Part shown: in pieces, positions 13,495 through 18,740 of the stretch
Position numbering within the stretch: position 1 is the stretch's first letter
How the letters are laid out: each line of letters starts with the position of its first letter
From: Candidatus Woesearchaeota archaeon
GTDB taxonomy: Archaea > Nanobdellota > Nanobdellia > SCGC-AAA011-G17 > GW2011-AR20
Assembly (NCBI GenBank): GCA_018302885.1
Contig: JAGVZC010000002.1
Coordinates: 1-18,740, forward strand
Direction: 5' to 3'
DNA: 18,740 nucleotides
Program-made: the position numbers and the translations under genes
Notes under the pieces: model-generated
Databases searched by the model: none
Seen by the model: only the letters and a program-made list of their open reading frames with translations
Told to the model about the DNA's origin: nothing

Positions 13495-13503
13495 AAAGAG
13501 CCC
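13495..13503 (-). repeat. inverted pair b, right member
   Basis: AAAGAGCCC is the reverse complement of 11040-11048. It lies 5 nt before pair a here, whereas 57 nt separate the two at the left end. Confidence 0.3.
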
Positions 13504-13508
13504 TAAAT

Positions 13509-13526
13509 AAGGTTATTTTAAACCCA
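13509..13526 (-). repeat. inverted pair a, right member
   Basis: AAGGTTATTTTAAACCCA matches the reverse complement of 10966-10982 with one inserted A. Confidence 0.4.
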
Positions 13527-13592
13527 AATTGTAAACTTTAGATAGGTGAAAATGAAGGATAAACATACTAAAATAAACAGAACCACTAAAAT

Positions 13593-13617
13593 GGAAGTGT
13601 TGAATTTGAGTAGTTTT
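13593..13617 (+). repeat. 25-bp direct repeat, right copy
   Basis: This copy is identical over 25 bp to 10889-10913 and in the same orientation, with weaker similarity continuing for about 55 bp to its right. It marks the right edge of the candidate island. Confidence 0.85.
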
Positions 13618-13727
13618 CACCAACAAAAAGGTTACAGTTCTAAGTCATCATCTTATCATTATGAAAATTAATTAATATTAAAACATAATTTATATTTAAA
13701 TGCTATGTTTAACAAATTTCAGGAAAA

Positions 13728-14477
13728 TTAAACTTCATTCATTTTAGCTCTTAATTGATCTAAAATATTATCCTCCCAAAAAGATTTTCCAATTGTTTTT
13801 ATATTTTTACCAACACATATTTTCTCAACTAATTCTCTAACATCATCGGCATTTTTTGGTTTCCATTCCCCTTCCCTAACTAACCACACCCTAACATCAT
13901 CAGCATTAATCTTTTCACCAGAATATATTAACTTTTTAAATAGATCAACTGTTTTTGCTTTATCTAAAGGGTGTATTATCCCCTTATTTGTACTATTAAC
14001 CAACATCTTTAATGCTTCCTTAGTAAGTGAGCTTAAAGAGGATTGTCGTTCTTCACTTCTTTTTTCACCAAAGGACTGAGCATTCCATGTATTTATCCAA
14101 TACTGAATCTCACTTAAACTATAAGGAATTACTAAAACATCTACTACACTAGGCATACTATCAATTTTATCAAGAAGTTTTTTATTAGGAAATGCTATTA
14201 AAATTGGACCTTTCCAATCATATAACCTTTCTTTTTCTGTAATTACCTTTAATTGAATATTTTCCAAAATAACATCTTTATTCAAGATTAACTTATTAAT
14301 AATGGATCTGTTTAAAACATTTTCTATCATTCCTTTTAAGTTTTCTTTTTGTATAACTGCAAGAAGTGCTTGACCATTTTTCTTTAATTTACAAATAGAA
14401 ATCAACCAGTTTAAACCAATTTTAACAGATTCTTCATCACCAAATTCCTTATTTATATAAAAATAATTTCTTTTCAT
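13728..14477 (-). CDS. 249-aa protein of unknown function
   Basis: I recognise no named family. The N-terminal half (to about residue 135) looks alpha/beta: ALLAVIQKENL, then ILIAFPNKKLLDKID and VVDVLVIPYSLSEIQYW are strand-loop-helix units of a possible Rossmann-like fold. After a Ser/Glu-rich linker the C-terminal half is helical and contains the hexapeptide NADDVR twice (191-196 and 209-214), flanking VWLVREGEWKPK; this looks like a duplicated helix-turn unit. There is no membrane segment. It starts 22 nt after the stop of the two-helix membrane protein upstream, so the two form an operon. A sensor/effector pair is conceivable, but nothing in the sequence proves it. Confidence 0.6.
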   Translation of the reverse strand: MKRNYFYINKEFGDEESVKIGLNWLISICKLKKNGQALLAVIQKENLKGMIENVLNRSIINKLILNKDVILENIQLKVITEKERLYDWKGPILIAFPNKKLLDKIDSMPSVVDVLVIPYSLSEIQYWINTWNAQSFGEKRSEERQSSLSSLTKEALKMLVNSTNKGIIHPLDKAKTVDLFKKLIYSGEKINADDVRVWLVREGEWKPKNADDVRELVEKICVGKNIKTIGKSFWEDNILDQLRAKMNEV

Positions 14478-14499
14478 AATTTATAAATGTCATCTCTCC

Positions 14500-15009
14500 T
14501 TATAAATATTTATAATTCTTCATAATCTCTTTTGCTTTTTCATATAATTCATTGTTGCCCATTTTTGGATTTCTTTTTAATTTTTCCATAATTTTTGTGA
14601 ACAATTCATTAATCTCTTCAGTTTTTGTTATTAAAATTTTCTTATTAATCTTTTTTTCAAATAAATAATCATACCAAACCCTAATCATTGCTTCTCTTAT
14701 TCTAAAATGATTGTTATGTTGATTAATCTTTAACAACCAATTTTTCTTCTTTTTTATTATATAATATATAACTACAACCAATAATTCAATTATTATAATT
14801 ATTATAAGAATTATATAACAAATTGGAAGTTTTATTATAAATGGAATCATATTAATTAACCCAATTATTCCAAGAGATACAGTTATCAATATTGAAATAT
14901 CCCCAAAATATTTATTAGTATCATCATTAATATTAAATTTATCCAATTCTTGATGTTTTGACCAAAAATCTATTTTTTTTAAAAGTTCATTCTTTTCTTC
15001 TTTATTCAT
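14500..15009 (-). CDS. two-helix membrane protein of unknown function
   Basis: The protein has 169 residues. A charged N-terminus of about 30 residues is followed by two close membrane helices (about 33-55 and 62-85, the second almost pure Ile/Leu/Val), then a basic stop-transfer stretch (KKKKNW) and a long charged cytosolic helical domain. The layout is like SLATT-type proteins, which I cannot confirm. ATG 15009 lies just below TTAAATATATT (about 15033-15043), a TATA box, so the leader is very short. It heads a two-gene operon with the 249-aa gene. Very AT-rich codon use suggests accessory DNA. Confidence 0.55.
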   Translation of the reverse strand: MNKEEKNELLKKIDFWSKHQELDKFNINDDTNKYFGDISILITVSLGIIGLINMIPFIIKLPICYIILIIIIIIELLVVVIYYIIKKKKNWLLKINQHNNHFRIREAMIRVWYDYLFEKKINKKILITKTEEINELFTKIMEKLKRNPKMGNNELYEKAKEIMKNYKYL

Positions 15010-15099
15010 AGTCTAACCCCAAATGTACTAAAAAATAATATATTTAAGGTTTATCAATTATAATAAGAAAGGTGCAACACCATTTTTAAATAAACTGAA

Positions 15100-15109
15100 A
15101 TATTTAAAA
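15100..15109 (+). promoter_or_regulatory. promoter of the broken GT39 gene
   Basis: ATATTTAAAA is centred about 27 nt upstream of ATG 15133 and predicts a leaderless start there. The promoter thus serves the original N-terminus and not the internal ATG at 15261. Confidence 0.5.
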
Positions 15110-15132
15110 GTGTTAAGAGATATCTAATCTTA

Positions 15133-16466
15133 ATGAATAAAAAAGTTGAGATAACACTTTTAGCTGCAATTTTACTTTTTGCATTTTTCATAAGAATTTA
15201 TGCTTTAGGAAATGCACCTTTCTGGATTGATGAAAGTATATCCTATTTGATTCAGGAGCAATGTATAACAGAGCACTTGTTTTCCATTATATTCAGGCAT
15301 TTTTCTTGAATTTTGGATCTACTGATTTTATGGTAAGATTCTTTTCAGTAATTTGTGGTTTGTTAACTGTATTTCTTGCATATAAAATAGGGAAAGAATA
15401 TTCAAAATCAGGCGGGTTAATTTCTGCGTTGTTTATGGCAGTATTTTACTTGGAAGTATTCTATTCAAGACAGGCAAGATTCTATCAGTTATTTCAGTTA
15501 ATGTTCTTCTTATCATTATATTTATTGTATAAATCAAAAGAAAATCCTAAATTTATTTATCTTGCACTTATTTCATTTTTTATAACTGTGGATACTCAGA
15601 TAGCTGGTCTTATTCTGATTCCATTTTTTATAGGACATATGCTAATTTACAATAAGAAGCAAAAATATCTTTCATTTATTACTTTAATACCCCTTATACG
15701 TCAGTTTATAGGATTATTTAAAGTTTCAACTGCATCAACAACATCTGCTGTTAATTATGTTAGTAGATATGCATCTTATCTTACAAACATCAAGTATTTG
15801 TTTATTCTTATTGTTCCAGGGGTAATTTGGTCATTTAAGAAGAAAAGAAGATTAACTTTTCTTTTGGTTGTTCCTTCAATACTTCTTTTAGGGGGGGTAT
15901 TTTTTGTTAAGTATTTTGCTTTAAGATATGCTTATTTCTTTGTATTTCCTTTAGTGTTGTACTCTTCTCTTTTAATATCATTTTTATATGAGAAATATGG
16001 AAAAATGATGTTGGCTTCTGTTTTCATACTTTTAATTCTTCCTTCTAATTTGATATTTCCATTTACTTATGTGAATGTTATAGTTCCAGTGGACAAGAAT
16101 TACTATGATGTTTCTGCTCCTGAGATAAATTATAAAGATATTCCTGAAGATATTGCTATGGAGTTAAAGGATAATACTTTAGTTACTATGTTTTCTTCAG
16201 GTGTTGAATGGTATATTAAGAAGCCAGATTATGTATTCCCTTTTTCTATGACTGGAGCTGGAAATGATACAATTTCTTTTAATAATGTAGATATTTATAC
16301 TGGAGCTCCTATTTTAACTGAAAAGCCTAAAGGATCTTTCTATTTTATTGTTGATGGTTTTTCATATTCCAAGCTTAAGTCTTTCCAGATAGAGAAGTTG
16401 AATAATATACTGCTTGGATGTAATGTTATATATGAGAATGATGACTTGAAGGTTCATAAATGTTGA
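15133..16466 (+). pseudogene. GT39/PMT-type membrane glycosyltransferase, frame broken
   Basis: Two frames together make one protein. Frame one (15133-15309) gives MNKKVEITLL, a membrane helix, and NAPFWIDESISYL, with the catalytic Asp-Glu of the GT39 first outer loop; it then runs to a stop. Frame two gives DSGAMYNRALVFHY from about 15249 and continues through many membrane helices to 16466. The intact paralogue downstream has 19 residues between the Glu and the Ser-Gly of LPSGTLYLRSL; here joining the frames leaves about 6, so roughly 37-40 nt seem to be missing, a number not divisible by three. The 401-codon ORF from ATG 15261 lacks the Asp-Glu and would be inactive as a transferase. Family members move sugars from polyprenyl-phosphate carriers to lipid or protein outside the membrane. 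The rest of the frame has no further damage, so the break is recent or an assembly error. Confidence 0.75.
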
Positions 16467-16523
16467 ATTCTAGTTAAATAGTAAGCTTTAAAAATGGTTT
16501 TATTATTGTAAGATAGTGACAAA

Positions 16524-18740
16524 ATGGCATATAATGAGGATACAGATAAAGAAGTAAATAAGAAGATTATTCTTATAGACAGAAAACTCAAAGATGCATT
16601 TTCTAATGTAAAAAAGGATATTAAATCAATAAAAGGTTCTTTGGAAAAACAGGAAAATATAGATAAAAAAGAGCTAAATACCTATATCTCAGATTTTGAG
16701 AAGAATATTAATACTAAAATAAAAAAAATAGAGGAAGAATTCTCACGAAAGAAATTTGATAAAGAAGACATTGATAGTAAGTTAAGCTCATTTAAAAGTT
16801 TTTTATTAAATAATTTAAAAGACATTAAAAATGAAATTAAAAAGACTAGACAACTAGATAAGGAACCAAAAGTATTACCTTATTTAAAAAGACAAATAGG
16901 ATATTTTCGTTCTAAACTAGAAAAATCAAGACAAAGAGCTTTGTTGTATAAACTTGAGCTAAAGCAAGAAAAGAAAATACAGGAATTAATGGAGAAATTC
17001 TCTGCTGATAAAGGCAAGAAAGAAGAAAGTATATTTGAAAATAGCTTGATTAATCAATTAGAATGGTATAAAGACAGGTATGGATATATAGAAAAACAGC
17101 AAAAAGATATTGAAAATTTAAAGAAAAGCTTGGAAAATGAACATAATAAAGATAAGATAAAACTTGAAAAAGAAAAGAAGGAAATTATTAATTTTTATGA
17201 AAAAAAGATTGATTCAATTGAGATTAGTAACAAACAATATCAGCAGTTTATAATTAATAAAATTGAAGAATCACAGAAAAACTTTAATGAAATATTATCC
17301 AAGAATGAAGAAAAGTTTGAGAAGATTATAAAAGATTTAGATAAAAAAAGACAGGAAGATAATATTTTCTTATTGAATAATATTAATTCTTTAAATAAGA
17401 AAAAAGATGAAAAACTAATAAAGAAAAAAAGTAAAATTGATTATATTGGAAAAGGTAAGATTATTTTTTTTAATATAGTTCCTTACATATTTCTTGCATT
17501 ATTGGTTTTAATCACTGTTAATCAATTCTTCAAATTTGAGTTTATCACTAAAAATATTATAAGATTTATAATTTTAGCAATTGCTTTTGGTGCTGTAACA
17601 TTTTGGCATAACAGAAATAAAATAAATTTTGAACTTGATAAAGAAAAAAAAGATGAAGAGCTTAAAGAAGAGATTAAGAAAAGAGAATTTCCTATAAAAT
17701 TTCCTAATCTGAATAAAATTCCTGTATTGAGAAATATTGCTAAATGGATGTATAAGGAAGGATGGTTTTATTCTATTTTAATTATTTTAATTATTTCAGT
17801 ATCTTTCTTTGTTAGAGCATATAATTTAAATAATCTAAGTTTTGGAGATGATGAATTTCCATCTATATATGCTTCAAAAAGTTTTTTGGGAAGAGGAATA
17901 ATGTCTCTCCCATCTGGGACATTATATCTTAGAAGTTTAACACATAATTTATTAACATCTTTATCAATGTTATTTTTTGGTTTTAATCCTTTTGGAGCAA
18001 GGTTTCCAAGCATTATTGCTAGTCTCGGATCAATATTTTTAATTTATTTTATAATTAAATATTTATCTAATAAGAAAATTGCAATTTTAGCAACTTTAAC
18101 ATTTAGCCTTCTTCCTTGGGAAATAAGTTGGGCAAGGGAAGCACGAATGTATGCACTATTTCAATTATTTTATTTGTTACTTATATTTATTTTATTAAAA
18201 TATAAATCTATAAAAGGAAAAGGAATTATATATCAAAAAATATTAATCATTTTAATAACTATTTTGATTATTTTTACACATCAAATTGGATTACTAGTCT
18301 TGTTACCTTTACTTTTATTAATAGTAACAAAAAATAAAAATATAAAATATTCAATTATAATAATTATAACTTCCTTAATCCTAATAATTATAGCGAAGCT
18401 TGCTTTAATTAATATTCCTTTCTTAAATAAAATAATAACTAATTCGACATTCTTTACCACCATAAATTTTGGTTTTTTTAATATGTATTATATTAATTTT
18501 TTAATAGAAAATTATCCTTTAATTGTTATATTATCATTATTTGGGTTAATCAGTTTTATTTCAAATTATGAAAAATTAAGAAACAATAAATTATATATAA
18601 TCTATTTATTTTTATTTATTCCTTTTATCTCATTAAGTATATTACTTAATTGGGAATCACAAAAATATATTTATTTTTTATTTCCATTATTTTTTATTTT
18701 ATTTATAAGAAATCTTACAATAATATCTAACAAAAAAAGA
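16524..18740 (+). CDS. coiled-coil / GT39-type glycosyltransferase fusion (3' truncated)
   Basis: One uninterrupted frame of 739 codons runs off the window. Residues 1 to about 305 are almost entirely charged helix (Lys, Glu, Asn, Ile), a long coiled coil. Two membrane helices follow at about 313-334 and 347-366, then a charged linker, then a new membrane helix at about 414-433 that starts the GT39 part. Gly-Asp442-Asp443-Glu444 is the catalytic loop; LPSGTLYLRSL and WAREARMYALFQL, followed by many membrane helices, match the family and the broken copy upstream. The ATG at 16524 lies below CTTTAAAAATG (about 16484-16494), a possible TATA box. An internal ATG at codon 409 could start a stand-alone transferase, but no stop separates the parts. 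The substrate is unknown; the coiled coil may hold the enzyme in a complex on the inner face. Confidence 0.8.
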   Translation, partial: MAYNEDTDKEVNKKIILIDRKLKDAFSNVKKDIKSIKGSLEKQENIDKKELNTYISDFEKNINTKIKKIEEEFSRKKFDKEDIDSKLSSFKSFLLNNLKDIKNEIKKTRQLDKEPKVLPYLKRQIGYFRSKLEKSRQRALLYKLELKQEKKIQELMEKFSADKGKKEESIFENSLINQLEWYKDRYGYIEKQQKDIENLKKSLENEHNKDKIKLEKEKKEIINFYEKKIDSIEISNKQYQQFIINKIEESQKNFNEILSKNEEKFEKIIKDLDKKRQEDNIFLLNNINSLNKKKDEKLIKKKSKIDYIGKGKIIFFNIVPYIFLALLVLITVNQFFKFEFITKNIIRFIILAIAFGAVTFWHNRNKINFELDKEKKDEELKEEIKKREFPIKFPNLNKIPVLRNIAKWMYKEGWFYSILIILIISVSFFVRAYNLNNLSFGDDEFPSIYASKSFLGRGIMSLPSGTLYLRSLTHNLLTSLSMLFFGFNPFGARFPSIIASLGSIFLIYFIIKYLSNKKIAILATLTFSLLPWEISWAREARMYALFQLFYLLLIFILLKYKSIKGKGIIYQKILIILITILIIFTHQIGLLVLLPLLLLIVTKNKNIKYSIIIIITSLILIIIAKLALINIPFLNKIITNSTFFTTINFGFFNMYYINFLIENYPLIVILSLFGLISFISNYEKLRNNKLYIIYLFLFIPFISLSILLNWESQKYIYFLFPLFFILFIRNLTIISNKKR

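Larger units (their letters stand above)
10889..13617. mobile_element. candidate 2.7-kb inserted island
   Basis: The stretch is bounded by a perfect 25-bp direct repeat (10889-10913, 13593-13617) and has two pairs of inverted sequences inside the ends. Its content is unlike the flanks: very AT-rich, mostly short hypothetical membrane proteins on both strands, one lipoprotein and one RHH regulator. No integrase, transposase or replication gene is recognisable, so a passive element, a satellite or the remnant of a larger element are all possible. A simple dispersed repeat that happens to flank the region cannot be excluded. Confidence 0.35.
13328..13727. other. 400-nt intergenic stretch, right end of island
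   Basis: No convincing gene is present. Contents are: the promoter of the 178-aa gene at its left edge; a possible 30-codon ORF at 13404-13496 preceded by AGGGGG; the right members of the inverted pairs (13495-13503, 13509-13526); a possible 39-codon ORF at 13552-13671 that reads through the direct repeat; the right 25-bp repeat; and an AT-only stretch up to the end of the next minus-strand gene. Confidence 0.5.

Noticed and set aside
13404..13496. 30-codon plus-strand ORF (MQGGYFSAKL…) preceded by AGGGGG
   Set aside because: It is very short, isolated, not coupled to another gene, and followed by inverted-repeat sequence. The spacing from the G-run is acceptable, but there is no other support.
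10889..13617. CRISPR array or tRNA-based attachment site
   Set aside because: There are only two copies of the repeat, 2.7 kb apart, with no spacer pattern, and the repeat does not resemble the 3' end of a tRNA gene.
13552..13671. 39-codon plus-strand ORF running through the right 25-bp repeat, with GGTGA before its ATG
   Set aside because: The left repeat copy encodes a different peptide after the shared part, so conservation is not at protein level.
17768..18013. 81-codon minus-strand ORF opposite the GT39 part
   Set aside because: It is antisense to a continuous glycosyltransferase frame with clear family motifs.

Overview
The window looks like a piece of a small, AT-rich archaeal genome, most likely a DPANN lineage of the Woesearchaeota/Pacearchaeota kind. 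The archaeal markers are a class I CCA-adding enzyme, the Rpr2/Rpp21 (Rnp4) protein of RNase P, two proteins with class III (pilin-type) signal peptides, and TATA boxes about 25 nt upstream of start codons, which implies leaderless transcripts. The placement within DPANN is inference from gene style and compactness.

Left part (1-5300): the 3' end of a GT-B glycosyltransferase; a small membrane protein; a 277-residue protein of unknown function; cca; a minus-strand set corA, Cys-rich pilin-like protein, pilin-like protein; and divergent rnp4. The 277-residue protein carries a roughly 31-codon patch (1587-1679) with no codon ending in A and a run of NNT/NNC codons. This resembles the variable region of a diversity-generating retroelement (DGR) target. 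No reverse transcriptase or template repeat is in the window.

Middle part (5305-10840): nine minus-strand genes, all overlapping or 2 nt apart. In transcription order they are grpE, a 69-aa acidic protein, a 55-aa protein, a degenerate nucleotidylyltransferase, an intact-looking nucleotidylyltransferase, dnaK, a MraZ-like double AbrB-type protein, an HD-domain protein and dnaJ. The complete KJE chaperone system is thus interleaved with six other genes, under a TATA promoter with a small inverted repeat beside it.

Accessory island (about 10889-13617): a perfect 25-bp direct repeat bounds about 2.7 kb of very AT-rich DNA. Inside are small membrane proteins, a lipoprotein, a ribbon-helix-helix regulator with a palindromic operator, inverted sequence pairs near both ends and strong hairpins. 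No integrase or transposase was seen. Two further unrecognised minus-strand genes (13728-15009) follow.

Right part (15133-18740): two GT39/PMT-type membrane glycosyltransferases. The first is broken by a frame change just after its catalytic Asp-Glu. The second is fused behind a roughly 310-residue coiled coil and two membrane helices, and runs off the end. Together with the glycosyltransferase at the left edge they suggest surface glycan synthesis.
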